A stretch of DNA of 64,000 nt, taken from Pseudomonas gingeri. GTDB lineage: Bacteria > Pseudomonadota > Gammaproteobacteria > Pseudomonadales > Pseudomonadaceae. The position numbers and the translations under genes were made by a program. The notes under the pieces are model-generated. The model made no database searches and was not told the origin of the DNA. It was given only the letters and a program-made list of their open reading frames with translations. The stretch covers positions 380,314 through 444,313 of the forward strand of contig NZ_JACAOR010000002.1 in NCBI RefSeq assembly GCF_013386115.1. The letters run 5' to 3'. Within the stretch, counting starts at the first letter, position 1. Every line of letters begins with the position of its first letter. Positions 8,475 to 17,297 of the stretch are shown here, piece by piece.

Positions 8475-9998
8475 TCAATGCAGGTTCGGCAACCTGTCGT
8501 GCAAGAGCGTGGCGTCCTTGAGGATCGCCGCCGCACTGGCGATGTCCGGCGCCAGCCAGCGGTCCTGCTCATAAGCCGGCACACGCTCGCGCAGCAGTTT
8601 CCAGGCGGCGTCGGTGCCGGCGCCGAAACGCTGCGCCTTGAGGAATTCGAAGGCCTGGGCCGCCAGCAGGTACTCGATGGCGAGGACCTGGGTGCAGTTC
8701 TCCAGGACCTGGTGCAACTTGAGCGCGGCGTTGGTGCCCATGCTCAGGTGATCTTCCTGCAGCGCGGAGGTGACGTAGTTGTCGAGCACCGCCGGTTGCG
8801 CCAACTGGCGATTCTGCGCACAGAGGGACGCGGCGACGTACTGCACGATCATCATCCCCGAGTTGACGCCCGGCTGGCTGACCAGGAACGCCGGCAAGCC
8901 ACTGACGTGGGGGTTGATCAGGCGATCGAGGCGACGCTCGGCAATCGAGCCGATTTCCGCCATGGCAATCGCCAGCAGATCCGCCGCGAGGGCCACCGAC
9001 TGGCCGTGGGGGTTGGCCTGGGACATCACCCGGAAGTTGTCCGGCGTGCCCAGCAACAGCGGGTTGTCGGTGCAACCGTTGAGTTCGGTTTCGATCTGCC
9101 GGGTGGCATGGGCCAGTTGATCGCGGGCGGCGCCGTGGACCTGCGGGATCGAGCGGATACTCAGGGCGTCCTGGGTACGAATGCCCTTGCTCGCGGCGAT
9201 CACTTCGCTGCCTTCGAGCAGGCTGCGCAGGTTGCTGCCGACCTGCTGCATGCCGGGATGCGGCTTGAGGGCGATGATCTCGGCGTCGAACGCGGCGATC
9301 TGCCCGCGCTGGGCCTCGAAGCTCATCGCCGCAGTGACGTCGGACCATTGCACCAGACGATGAGCATCGGCCAGGGCCAGGCAGCTCAGGCCACTCATGC
9401 ACGGCGTGCCGTTGACCAGGCACAGTCCGTCCTTGGCCCCCAGTCGCACCGGTTGCAGGCCTTCCTCGGCCAGGGCCTGTTGCGCGGCAACGATCTGCCC
9501 GCGGTAGCTGACCTGGCCGACACCGAGCAGGGCCACGCCGATGTGGGCCATATGGGTCAGGTAACCGACCGACCCCTGGGAGGGCACCTGCGGGGTGATA
9601 CCGTGATTGAGCAGCGCCAGCAGGGCTTCGACCACCTGGCGGTGCAGGCCGGACTTGCCATGGCTGTAGTTGATGACGGCGGCGCAGATGATCGCCCGGG
9701 TCTGTTCGTCGGCCAACGGCGCACCGACGCCACAGGCATGGCTGAGCAGGGTGTTGCGGGACAACTGGCTGAGTTGCTCGCCGGACAGCGACACGTTGGA
9801 AAGGCCGCCCAGGCCGGTGTTCACGCCATAGGCGCGCTCGCCGCTGACGACGATCCGCTGGACGATGGCCTGGGCGTTGTCGATCCGCGTCCAGGTCTGC
9901 GGCGCCAGTTCGAGCTGCGCGCCGTGCCGGGCCACCGCGACCACATCCTGCCAGCGCAACGGCGCATCGGCGATAACGATTTTTTCAGCCTGGGACAT
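8475..9998 (-). CDS. hutH1: Ammonia-lyase paralogue lacking the MIO triad
   Basis: A 507-residue member of the HAL/PAL/TAL fold family, collinear with the neighbouring HutH. Where HutH has [14 protein letters not shown] this protein reads GSVGYLTHMAH: the Ala-Ser-Gly that cyclises into the MIO cofactor is missing as a clean three-residue deletion after Gly145. Two further catalytic positions differ, Tyr283 of HutH being Leu279 and Phe332 being Pro330. Tyr57, His87, Asn196, Gln276, Arg282 and Glu415 remain. The frame is long and intact, so this is a maintained protein, not decay. I chose ATG 9996-9998 because GAGG lies 6 nt before it, while the upstream ATG (10010) abuts its AAGG. It lies between hutV and hutH. 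Ordinary MIO catalysis looks impossible; binding, regulatory or partner functions are possible. Confidence 0.85.
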   Translation of the reverse strand: MSQAEKIVIADAPLRWQDVVAVARHGAQLELAPQTWTRIDNAQAIVQRIVVSGERAYGVNTGLGGLSNVSLSGEQLSQLSRNTLLSHACGVGAPLADEQTRAIICAAVINYSHGKSGLHRQVVEALLALLNHGITPQVPSQGSVGYLTHMAHIGVALLGVGQVSYRGQIVAAQQALAEEGLQPVRLGAKDGLCLVNGTPCMSGLSCLALADAHRLVQWSDVTAAMSFEAQRGQIAAFDAEIIALKPHPGMQQVGSNLRSLLEGSEVIAASKGIRTQDALSIRSIPQVHGAARDQLAHATRQIETELNGCTDNPLLLGTPDNFRVMSQANPHGQSVALAADLLAIAMAEIGSIAERRLDRLINPHVSGLPAFLVSQPGVNSGMMIVQYVAASLCAQNRQLAQPAVLDNYVTSALQEDHLSMGTNAALKLHQVLENCTQVLAIEYLLAAQAFEFLKAQRFGAGTDAAWKLLRERVPAYEQDRWLAPDIASAAAILKDATLLHDRLPNLH

Positions 9999-10054
9999 CT
10001 TCAACCTCATCCTTACAACCTGAATATTGATACAACTTCACCGCCCCCCCGAAC

Positions 10055-10085
10055 CCCGTGGGAGCGGGCTTGCCCGCGAAGGGGC
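10055..10085. repeat. Single REP unit between hutV and hutH1
   Basis: One REP half-unit of the GTGGGAGCGGGCTTGCCCGC type, self-complementary over GCGGGCTTGCCCGC, in the 114-bp gap between hutV and hutH1. Confidence 0.85.
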
Positions 10086-10112
10086 CCGCACCGGCACCAC
10101 ACCTCTTGCGCC

Positions 10113-10943
10113 TTAAACCGTCGCCGCACGCCGCTGCACGAAGCGGTCGACGTACTCATCGGCCGGCGAATGGAGGATTTCCTTCGGAGTCCCGACCTGG
10201 ATCAGCTTGCCGTCCTTGAGAATCGCGATGCGGTTGCCGATGCGCACGGCCTCGTCGAGGTCGTGGGTAATGAACACGATGGTCTTGTGCAACGTCTTCT
10301 GCAGCTCCAGCAACTGGTCCTGCATCTCGGCGCGGATCAGCGGGTCGAGCGCACTGAACGCCTCGTCCATCAGGATGATGTCGGTGTCCGCCGCCAAGGC
10401 CCTAGCCAGGCCGACGCGCTGGCGCATGCCGCCCGACAGCTGGTGCGGGTACTTGTTCTCGTAGCCCTTGAGGCCCACGGTGTTGATCCAGTGCAGCGAG
10501 CGCTCGACGCACATTTCCTTGCTCTCGCCACGGACCTTGAGGCCATAGGCGACGTTTTCCTGCACGGTCTTGTGGGGCAGCAGGCCGAAGCTCTGGAACA
10601 CCATGCTGATCTTGTGCCGGCGGAATTCGCGCAGGGCTTCCATGTCGTGCTGGAGGATGTCCACACCGTCCACCAGGATCGCGCCGCTGGTCGGGTCGAT
10701 CAGGCGGTTGAAGTGGCGGACCAGGGTCGACTTGCCGGAACCCGACAGGCCCATGATCACGAAGATCTCGCCGGTGCCGATGGTCAGCGACAGGTCGTTG
10801 ACCCCGACCACGCAACCGGTCTCGGCCAGCACCTGGTCCTTGGTCTTGCCCTGGCGGATCATGTTCAGCGCGTCATTGGAGCGCGCCCCGAAAATCTTGA
10901 AGACGTTCTTGACTTCGATCTTGCTGACGATGGAATCAGTCAT
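10113..10943 (-). CDS. hutV: Histidine ABC transporter, ATPase subunit
   Basis: A 276-residue ATP-binding cassette protein of the glycine-betaine/proline (ProV/OpuA) type. Visible are Walker A GLSGSGKST (residues 65-73), the Q-loop region MVFQSFGLLPH, the signature LSGGMRQRVGLARAL and Walker B IILMDEAFSALD, then the H-loop FITHDLDEA. It lacks the C-terminal CBS extension of long ProV proteins, being only 276 residues. Its ATG overlaps the hutW stop (ATGA), so the two are coupled. With hutW and hutX it forms an importer at the inner membrane; its place in the hut operon points to histidine (or a related cation) as substrate. Confidence 0.93.
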   Translation of the reverse strand: MTDSIVSKIEVKNVFKIFGARSNDALNMIRQGKTKDQVLAETGCVVGVNDLSLTIGTGEIFVIMGLSGSGKSTLVRHFNRLIDPTSGAILVDGVDILQHDMEALREFRRHKISMVFQSFGLLPHKTVQENVAYGLKVRGESKEMCVERSLHWINTVGLKGYENKYPHQLSGGMRQRVGLARALAADTDIILMDEAFSALDPLIRAEMQDQLLELQKTLHKTIVFITHDLDEAVRIGNRIAILKDGKLIQVGTPKEILHSPADEYVDRFVQRRAATV

Positions 10944-11791
10944 TTGCTCACCTCATGGCGCGGACGACCATAGGCCTGGGTAATGCGGTCGATGACCACG
11001 GCGAGAATCACGATGGCCAGCCCCGCTTCGAGACCGCGCCCGACGTTCAGGGTCTGGATCCCGACCAGTACATCTTCGCCCAGGCCACGGGCACCGATCA
11101 TCGAGGCGATCACCACCATCGACAGGGCCATCATGGTGGTCTGGTTGATCCCGGCCATGATGCTCGGCAGGGCCAGCGGCAGTTGCACGCCGAACAGTTG
11201 CTGCCAGCGGTTGGCACCGAAGGCATTGATCGCTTCCATCACTTCGCCGTCCACCTGGCGGATACCCAGGTCGGTCAGGCGGATCAGCGGCGGCGCGGCA
11301 TAGATCACCGTGGCGAAGATCGCCGGGACCTTGCCCAGGCCGAACAGCATCAGTACCGGGATCAGGTACACGAAGCTGGGCATGGTCTGCATGATATCCA
11401 GCAGCGGCATCAGCACCGAACGCAGGCGATTGCTACGCGCCGACAGAATTCCCAGGGGAATCCCGATCAGTACCGAGATCAGCGTCGCCACCAGCATCAG
11501 TGCCAGGGTCTGCATCAGCTTGTCCCACAGGCCGACCGCGCCCACCAGGAACAGCAGGCCGACGATCACCGCGGTGGTCACCACCTTGCGGGTGGCGTGC
11601 CAGGCGATACCGCCGACGATGGCTAGCATCAACCACCAGGGCGCCAGGCGCAGCAGGCCTTCCAGATTGACGATGGCCCACAGCAGGGTGTCGGAGATGT
11701 GCCGGAACACATCGCCGTAGTTGGTCACCAGCGAATCAACCCAACCGTTGACCCAGTCGGCGATGGAAAACGTGAAATTCTCGGGAAACAT
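10940..11791 (-). CDS. hutW: Histidine ABC transporter, permease subunit
   Basis: A 283-residue inner-membrane permease of the ProW/OpuAB family. It has a long N-terminal segment (FTFSIADWVNGWVDSLVTNYGDVF) before six or so hydrophobic helices. The cytoplasmic coupling (EAA-like) loop is visible around EAINAFGANRWQQLFGVQLPLALPSIMAGI. It pairs with the HutV ATPase, whose start codon overlaps its stop, and with the binding protein HutX 71 nt upstream. Substrate assignment rests on context. Confidence 0.93.
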   Translation of the reverse strand: MFPENFTFSIADWVNGWVDSLVTNYGDVFRHISDTLLWAIVNLEGLLRLAPWWLMLAIVGGIAWHATRKVVTTAVIVGLLFLVGAVGLWDKLMQTLALMLVATLISVLIGIPLGILSARSNRLRSVLMPLLDIMQTMPSFVYLIPVLMLFGLGKVPAIFATVIYAAPPLIRLTDLGIRQVDGEVMEAINAFGANRWQQLFGVQLPLALPSIMAGINQTTMMALSMVVIASMIGARGLGEDVLVGIQTLNVGRGLEAGLAIVILAVVIDRITQAYGRPRHEVSK

Positions 11792-11862
11792 TGGAAACTC
11801 TCGATCAAGTGGATGTAGCGAACGTCCCGGCCAGCCTTCCGGTTAGCCGGGAGGTAGTCGAC

Positions 11863-12831
11863 CTACAGAGCCGCGTTGATTTTCTTGGCAGCGTCAGCGC
11901 TGACCCAAGCCTGCCAGACCTCAGGGTGTTCCTTGAGGAAGATTTTCGCCAGCTTTGGCGATTCGATCCGTTCCTTGGTCATGCGTCCCAGGTTCTGGTT
12001 GAGCAGATCGATCGGCAGATTAGCCTTTTCCAGCACGGCGACCAATTCAGGTGCTTCGTCGTGGAACGTCTTGGACAGACCGACCTTGATGCTCACGCTC
12101 TTGTCGACACCCGGTTTTTCTTCCAGCTTGACCAGGTCCACCTGGCCCATCAGCGGCGTCGGCGACCAGTAGTAGAACAGAATCGGTTCGCCACGCTTGT
12201 AGCTCGACAGCACCGCGGCATCCAGAGCCGGCCCGGTGCCAGGTCGGAAGTTGGTGTAGGTGCTTTCCAGACCGTAGCTTTTCAGCATCTCGCTGTTGTC
12301 CAGCTCGCAGGTCCAGCCGGCCGGGCAGTTGTAGAAGCGACCCTTGCTCGGCTCTTCCTGATCCTTGAACACCGAGGCGTATTGCGCCAGGTCGGAGATC
12401 TTCTTCAGGTTGGGCGCCTTGGCTTCGATCTTGCGCTTGGCATCGCCTTCGACCACATAACGCGGCACGTACCAGCCTTCGATGGCACCGACCACCGGAG
12501 CGCCGACACCGACGACCTTCCCGGCTTTCTCGGCCTTGTTCCAGACTTCACTGCGGCCGACCCACTCCTCGGCGAAGACCTGGATATCGTTGCTGCTCAG
12601 GGCGTTCTCCATGGTGATGGAGTTGCCTGGCAGGCTGTCGGTCTTGCAGTCGTAGCCTTTTTCCAGGACGAACTGCAGGACGTCGGTCAGCAACATGCCG
12701 CTTTCCCAGTTGAGGCCTGCGAACTTCACCGGCTTACCGGACTCGCACCAGCCGGCGGCCTGGCTTGCGCCGGCAGCTGCCAACAGGCCGAGGGATAACG
12801 CCGTGGTCAGCAGGGTCTTTGTCATTTTCAT
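11863..12831 (-). CDS. hutX: Histidine ABC transporter, periplasmic binding protein
   Basis: A 322-residue secreted protein beginning with a Sec signal peptide (basic KMTK, hydrophobic LLTTALSLGLLAAAG, cleavage near ASQAAG). The mature part belongs to the ProX/OpuAC glycine-betaine-type binding proteins; the paired WCESGKPVKFAGLNWESG and YYWSPTPLMGQ aromatic segments are typical of cages for cationic ligands. AGGAG lies about 10 nt before the ATG. It is first of the hutXWV cassette, downstream of the NCS1 transporter gene. Ligand probably histidine by operon context; proline betaine-like compounds are the alternative. Confidence 0.93.
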   Translation of the reverse strand: MKMTKTLLTTALSLGLLAAAGASQAAGWCESGKPVKFAGLNWESGMLLTDVLQFVLEKGYDCKTDSLPGNSITMENALSSNDIQVFAEEWVGRSEVWNKAEKAGKVVGVGAPVVGAIEGWYVPRYVVEGDAKRKIEAKAPNLKKISDLAQYASVFKDQEEPSKGRFYNCPAGWTCELDNSEMLKSYGLESTYTNFRPGTGPALDAAVLSSYKRGEPILFYYWSPTPLMGQVDLVKLEEKPGVDKSVSIKVGLSKTFHDEAPELVAVLEKANLPIDLLNQNLGRMTKERIESPKLAKIFLKEHPEVWQAWVSADAAKKINAAL

Positions 12832-12891
12832 TATGTGACGCTCCTAATCATGAATGGGTTAACGGCAGTCAAGAGGCATCCGGCCCGGGTT

Positions 12892-12907
12892 GGCCTGCAA
12901 GCAGGCC
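12892..12907 (-). other. Hairpin between hutT(u) and hutX
   Basis: A perfect palindrome-like hairpin GGCCTGCAAGCAGGCC in the 118-bp gap between the transporter stop and hutX. No T-run follows on the minus strand, so it looks like an intercistronic attenuating or mRNA-protecting hairpin rather than a terminator. Confidence 0.45.
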
Positions 12908-12949
12908 CTGTCCACGTATTCCAATGCAGGTACCGGGTGGGGCCGACGG

Positions 12950-14419
12950 CTAGACAGCCGACGGTTGGACCCGGGCACCCACCTTTTGTGCTGCAACGTC
13001 GCCCTGCTCTACCGGCAGGATCAGGCGATCAGGAACCGCGCCATGCCACTTCTTCGCGGCGAAGTAATACAGCGCCGCCGGAACCACCAGGCCGATGATC
13101 CAGGAGATATCGGTATCGCCCAGGCTCGCCACCAGGGGACCGGTGTAGAAGTGCGTGGAAATGAACGGCATCTGGATCAGCACGCCGAACACATAGATGC
13201 TGATGCCCATGATGTTCCAGCGACCGTAGCGGGCGTCGGGATCGGACAACGCAGGGATGTCGTAGCGTTCCTTGGTGATGCAGTAGAAGTCCACCAGGTT
13301 GATCGCGCTCCAGGGCGTGAAGAACGCCAGCAGGAACAGGATGAACGCGGAGAAGTCCTTGAGGAACGAGTCCTTGCCGAGCAGCGCCAGGGCGGCGGCG
13401 ATACTCACCATGATGAAGATGTACAGCAGGCGCACGCCGCTGGAGATATGCCGGCTGCCACGGAAACCGCTGATGATGGTGGCGATCGACATGAAGCTGC
13501 CATAGGCGTTCAGCGTGGTCACGGTGACCTTGCCGAAGGCCACGGCGAAGTACAGCGCCGCCGCGACAATCCCGGTACCGCCGAGACTGACGATGAACGA
13601 AACCTCGTGGTGGGCGAATTGCGAACCGGCCAGGGCCGCCGCGAACACGCCGAAGACCATCGAGGCCTGGGCGCCGATCACCGAACCCAGGCCCACGGCC
13701 CAGAAGGTTTTCGAGGCCGAGGTGCTGCGCGGCAGGTAACGCGAGTAGTCCGCCACGTAGGGCCCGAACGCGATCTGCCAGGATGCCGACAACGACACCG
13801 CCAGCAGGAAACTCGCCAGGGAGAAATGCTTGTTGCCCAGCAGCGCGGAAATATCGTTGCCGGCCAGCAATTTGTAGAACAGGTAGATGAAGGCGATCAC
13901 CCCCAGCACACTGGCGATACGGCCGATGCCGTGGATCACCCGGTAGCCGAAGATGGTGAAGACCATGATGGAGGCGGCGAACAGCACGATGCCGACCCAG
14001 TCTTCGACATGGAGCAACTGCGCCACCGCCTGCCCGGCCAGCAGCGAGCCGCTGGCCGAGAAGCCGATGTACATCAGGCACACCAGCACCAGCGGAATCA
14101 CCGCACCGTAGACACCGAACTGCACGCGACTGGAGATCATCTGCGGCAGGCCCAGTTGCGGGCCTTGCGCGGCATGCAGCGCCATCACCCCGCCGCCGAG
14201 CAATTGCCCGAGCAGCAGGCCGACCAGCGACCAGTACACATCCCCGCCGAGCACCACCGCCAACGCGCCGGTGACAATTGCCGTGATCTGCAGGTTGGCA
14301 CCCAACCACAGGGTGAACTGACTGAGTAGACGACCGTGTCTTTCCGCTTCCGGGATGTAGTCGATCGAACGCCTTTCGATCAACGGTTTGTTGCTTGCAC
14401 GATCATGTGACCCAGCCAT
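12950..14419 (-). CDS. hutTu: NCS1-family transporter, probable urocanate permease
   Basis: A 489-residue membrane protein of the nucleobase-cation-symport-1 (CodB/PurCyt) family with about twelve helices; the segment QLLGGGVMALHAAQGPQLGLPQMISSR contains the TM3 motif of this family. NCS1 carriers take purines, cytosine, allantoin or hydantoins with sodium or protons. The gene lies between hutU and hutX, where P. fluorescens SBW25 has the urocanate transporter called hutTu; urocanate, an imidazole acrylate, is a plausible ligand for this fold. GAGG precedes the ATG by 8 nt. The symbol and substrate come from recalled synteny, not from residues I can interpret. Confidence 0.82.
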   Translation of the reverse strand: MAGSHDRASNKPLIERRSIDYIPEAERHGRLLSQFTLWLGANLQITAIVTGALAVVLGGDVYWSLVGLLLGQLLGGGVMALHAAQGPQLGLPQMISSRVQFGVYGAVIPLVLVCLMYIGFSASGSLLAGQAVAQLLHVEDWVGIVLFAASIMVFTIFGYRVIHGIGRIASVLGVIAFIYLFYKLLAGNDISALLGNKHFSLASFLLAVSLSASWQIAFGPYVADYSRYLPRSTSASKTFWAVGLGSVIGAQASMVFGVFAAALAGSQFAHHEVSFIVSLGGTGIVAAALYFAVAFGKVTVTTLNAYGSFMSIATIISGFRGSRHISSGVRLLYIFIMVSIAAALALLGKDSFLKDFSAFILFLLAFFTPWSAINLVDFYCITKERYDIPALSDPDARYGRWNIMGISIYVFGVLIQMPFISTHFYTGPLVASLGDTDISWIIGLVVPAALYYFAAKKWHGAVPDRLILPVEQGDVAAQKVGARVQPSAV

Positions 14420-14493
14420 TGTTCAACCTCTATGGATTGTTTTCGTTAGGGGTACAGCGTTGGTGAAACCTGCTCCAGGTGAAACACCGCCCT

Positions 14494-14531
14494 TGCAGGA
14501 GCCGGCAAGCCGGCCCTCACAAGGGTTGCCT
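14494..14531. repeat. Degenerate REP unit downstream of hutU
   Basis: A short REP-like palindrome (GCAGGAGCCGGCAAGCCGG core) in the gap between hutU and the next gene. The middle is shortened compared with other copies in the window. Confidence 0.6.
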
Positions 14532-14538
14532 GCACCGC

Positions 14539-16239
14539 TTATTTGCCGGTAATCATGGGCAGGTTCAGGCCCTGTTCTTTCGCGCAGTCGATGGCGATCT
14601 GGTAACCGGCATCGGCGTGGCGCATGACACCGGTCGCCGGGTCGTTGTGCAGCACGCGGGCGATACGCTCGGCCGCTTCGTCGGTACCGTCGCAGACGAT
14701 CACCATGCCCGAGTGCTGGGAGAAGCCCATGCCGACGCCGCCGCCGTGGTGCAGGGAAACCCAGGTCGCGCCGCTGGCGGTGTTGAGCAGGGCATTCAGC
14801 AGTGGCCAGTCGGACACGGCATCGGAACCGTCCTGCATCGATTCGGTTTCGCGGTTCGGGCTGGATACGGAACCGGAATCCAGGTGGTCACGGCCGATCA
14901 CGATCGGTGCCGACAGCTCACCGCTGCGGACCATTTCGTTGAAGGCCAGGCCCAGCTTGGCGCGCAGGCCCAGGCCAACCCAGCAGATACGCGCCGGCAG
15001 GCCCTGGAAGCTGATGCGCTCGCGCGCCATGTCCAGCCAGTTGTGCAGGTGGGCGTCGTCCGGGATCAGTTCCTTGACCTTGGCGTCGGTCTTATAGATG
15101 TCCTGCGGGTCGCCCGACAGCGCGGCCCAGCGGAACGGACCGATGCCGCGGCAGAACAGCGGACGGATATAGGCCGGGACGAAGCCGGGGAAGTCGAACG
15201 CGTTCTCGACGCCTTCTTCCTGGGCCATCTGGCGGATGTTGTTGCCGTAGTCGAAGGTCGGGATGCCTTGCTTCTGGAAGTCGAGCATCGCCTTGACGTG
15301 CACGGCCATGGAGGCCTTGGCGGCCTTCACCACCACTGCAGGTTCGGTGAGGGCGCGAGCGCGGTACTCTTCCCAGGTCCAGCCGGCCGGCAGGTAGCCG
15401 TTGAGCGGGTCGTGGGCGCTGGTCTGGTCGGTGACCATGTCCGGGCGCACGCCGCGCTTGACCAGTTCCGGGAGGATTTCCGCCGCGTTGCCGAGCAGGG
15501 CAATGGAGATCGCCTTGCCTTCCTTGGTGTACTTGGCGATACGCGCCAGGGCGTCGTCGAGGTCGGTGGCCTGTTCATCGACATAACGGCTGTTCAGGCG
15601 GAAATCGATGCTGACCTGCTGGCATTCGATGTTCAGCGAGCAGGCGCCGGCGAGGGTGGCCGCCAGGGGTTGTGCACCGCCCATGCCGCCCAGGCCCGCG
15701 GTCAGCACCCAACGACCTTTCAGGTTGTTGTCATAGTGCTGGCGACCGGCTTCGACGAAGGTTTCATAGGTGCCCTGGACGATGCCCTGGCTGCCGATAT
15801 AGATCCAGCTGCCGGCGGTCATCTGGCCGTACATGGCCAGGCCCTTGGCATCCAGTTCGTTGAAATGTTCCCAGGTGGCCCAGTGCGGCACCAGGTTGGA
15901 GTTGGCGATCAGTACGCGCGGCGCGTTGCTGTGGGTCTTGAACACGCCGACCGGCTTGCCGGATTGCACCAGCAGGGTCTCGTCGTCATTCAGGTTGGTC
16001 AGGCTCTCGACGATCTTGTCGTAGCACTCCCAGTTCCGCGCGGCCCGGCCGATACCGCCGTAGACCACCAGCTCCTTGGGGTTCTCGGCCACTTGCGGGT
16101 CGAGGTTGTTCATCAGCATCCGCAGTGGCGCTTCGGTCAGCCAGCTCTTGGCGGTCAGCTTGTTGCCACGGGCGGCACGGATTTCGACGTCACGGCGCTT
16201 GGTAAAAGTGGCGGTAGGTTTCTGGGTATTCTCAGTCAC
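14539..16239 (-). CDS. hutU: Urocanate hydratase
   Basis: A 566-residue NAD-dependent enzyme that hydrates urocanate to 4-imidazolone-5-propanoate, the second step of the pathway. Family segments are clear: [43 protein letters not shown] (nucleotide-binding glycine region), [15 protein letters not shown] and [24 protein letters not shown] chose the GTG at 16237-16239: GAGGAG lies about 7 nt upstream and [22 protein letters not shown] is the expected N-terminus, while upstream ATGs give nonsense extensions. It is the first gene of the long minus-strand hut operon, read from a sigma-54 promoter with a HutC operator about 140 bp upstream. Confidence 0.97.
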   Translation of the reverse strand: MTENTQKPTATFTKRRDVEIRAARGNKLTAKSWLTEAPLRMLMNNLDPQVAENPKELVVYGGIGRAARNWECYDKIVESLTNLNDDETLLVQSGKPVGVFKTHSNAPRVLIANSNLVPHWATWEHFNELDAKGLAMYGQMTAGSWIYIGSQGIVQGTYETFVEAGRQHYDNNLKGRWVLTAGLGGMGGAQPLAATLAGACSLNIECQQVSIDFRLNSRYVDEQATDLDDALARIAKYTKEGKAISIALLGNAAEILPELVKRGVRPDMVTDQTSAHDPLNGYLPAGWTWEEYRARALTEPAVVVKAAKASMAVHVKAMLDFQKQGIPTFDYGNNIRQMAQEEGVENAFDFPGFVPAYIRPLFCRGIGPFRWAALSGDPQDIYKTDAKVKELIPDDAHLHNWLDMARERISFQGLPARICWVGLGLRAKLGLAFNEMVRSGELSAPIVIGRDHLDSGSVSSPNRETESMQDGSDAVSDWPLLNALLNTASGATWVSLHHGGGVGMGFSQHSGMVIVCDGTDEAAERIARVLHNDPATGVMRHADAGYQIAIDCAKEQGLNLPMITGK

Positions 16240-16373
16240 GAAAAAACTCCTCTGCGATCGTCCAAACCCGCCCAGGCAGTGGGCAAGCGAGCTTGTGCGG
16301 GCGAGGCCCTCACAAGCGGAAAAATTAGGGTGGCGCATCACTGTCCCTGGTGACTCATACGCACACATCTTTA

Positions 16374-16387
16374 CTTGTACATACAAG
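16374..16387. promoter_or_regulatory. HutC operator upstream of hutU
   Basis: The near-perfect inverted repeat CTTGTA-CA-TACAAG matches the hut operator type bound by GntR-family HutC. It spans the transcription start predicted from the adjacent sigma-54 promoter (about 16381), so bound HutC would block initiation; urocanate is the known inducer that releases HutC. Confidence 0.85.
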
Positions 16388-16391
16388 CATA

Positions 16392-16407
16392 TGCAATCAA
16401 GCGGCCA
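16392..16407 (-). promoter_or_regulatory. Sigma-54 promoter of the hutU operon
   Basis: Read on the minus strand: TGGCCGCTTGATTGCA, with GG and GC exactly 10 nt apart as required for sigma-54 (-24/-12) promoters. This agrees with known control of hut genes in Pseudomonas by the sigma-54 activators CbrB and NtrC. Predicted start is near 16381. Confidence 0.8.
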
Positions 16408-16585
16408 ACTTGAGAACCAGGTGCTGAAGAATTTTTCAGAATAGTCGGCGAACGCCGTGGGACGGGGCTTGGAGCGGAAAATGAAATTGTAGGACGAAGA
16501 GAAACTGCGGGTAGGAAGCTGTTACCGGAAGAAGGTTTTGCGCCATGCTGGGGCGTTCGGTAACAAGTTGGTGCGCGAAAGGGCT

Positions 16586-16691
16586 GATCGTTCCCACGCT
16601 CTGCGTGGGCATGCAGCCCGTGACGCTCTGCGTCACAAAGCGGACGCGGAGCGTCCAGTGAGGCGTTACCACGCAGAGCGTGGGAACGATC
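16586..16691. repeat. Palindromic intergenic repeat, GATCGTTCCCACGC type
   Basis: A 106-bp imperfect palindrome opening with GATCGTTCCCACGCTCTGCG and closing with its complement; the middle contains a further small inverted repeat (GTGACGC...GCGTCAC). This family differs from the REP units elsewhere and has a second copy at 19554-19641. It fills the 479-bp stretch between hutU and hutD, in which I see no gene. Confidence 0.88.
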
Positions 16692-16718
16692 AATGAGTGG
16701 GCGCGCCCACTCACCGGG

Positions 16719-17297
16719 TCAGGCGGGCGTCAGTTCGATCACACAGCAACGGCCGGTCACCGACACTTCCAGCAACTGCTCGTTGCTGTCCAGTTGCAGG
16801 CAGTCGTGGCGGCCCAGGACTTCGTAGCCGGTACTGCCCAGGCCGACATGCAGTTGATCGCTGACACTGAAGATCAGCAGCACCGCCGCCGAGCTGAAGA
16901 AACGCTTCGGCTGCGCGGCATCCAGCCATTGCAGGCGGGCGTTGTAGCGATCCGGGGCATAGATCAGGTTGAAGTCGCGGATCGGCCCGTCGAGCAGGGT
17001 GCAACTGACCTGGCTCGCGCCACTGAAGGCAAACGGGTCCAGCGGCAGCAGCGCGCGGGTGCGCTCGCCGTCGACCTGCAGGGTCATGCCCGCGCCCTGC
17101 AGCACGGTGATGATCCGTTCGTAGCCGGCGAAGCTGGAAAAGCCGCCCGACTCGCCGATATCGGCAATCGACAGGCGCCAGCCGAAACCGTCCAGGCCCT
17201 CGCCGGCGTCGCGGGTGATTTCCTCGGTGCTGCCGCCGCCGTTTTTCCACGGCATGCGCGGGTAATCCGCCGCGCGCAAGACTTTCAGTGAACTCAT
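16719..17297 (-). CDS. hutD: HutD family cupin-like protein
   Basis: A 192-residue HutD protein. The N-terminal MPWKNGGGSTEEI and the WRLSIADIGESGGFSSFAGYERII segment are family signatures; the fold is a bicupin. In Pseudomonas HutD is thought to act as a governor that limits hut expression, possibly by binding urocanate or formylglutamate; its exact role is unsettled. The ATG at 17295-17297 overlaps the hutC stop (ATGA), so HutD is coupled to its regulator partner. The longer upstream frame lacks a sensible start. Confidence 0.93.
   Translation of the reverse strand: MSSLKVLRAADYPRMPWKNGGGSTEEITRDAGEGLDGFGWRLSIADIGESGGFSSFAGYERIITVLQGAGMTLQVDGERTRALLPLDPFAFSGASQVSCTLLDGPIRDFNLIYAPDRYNARLQWLDAAQPKRFFSSAAVLLIFSVSDQLHVGLGSTGYEVLGRHDCLQLDSNEQLLEVSVTGRCCVIELTPA

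Noticed and set aside
16436..16714. 92-codon frame between hutU and hutD
   Set aside because: Most of it is the palindromic repeat at 16586-16691, and no family resemblance is seen.
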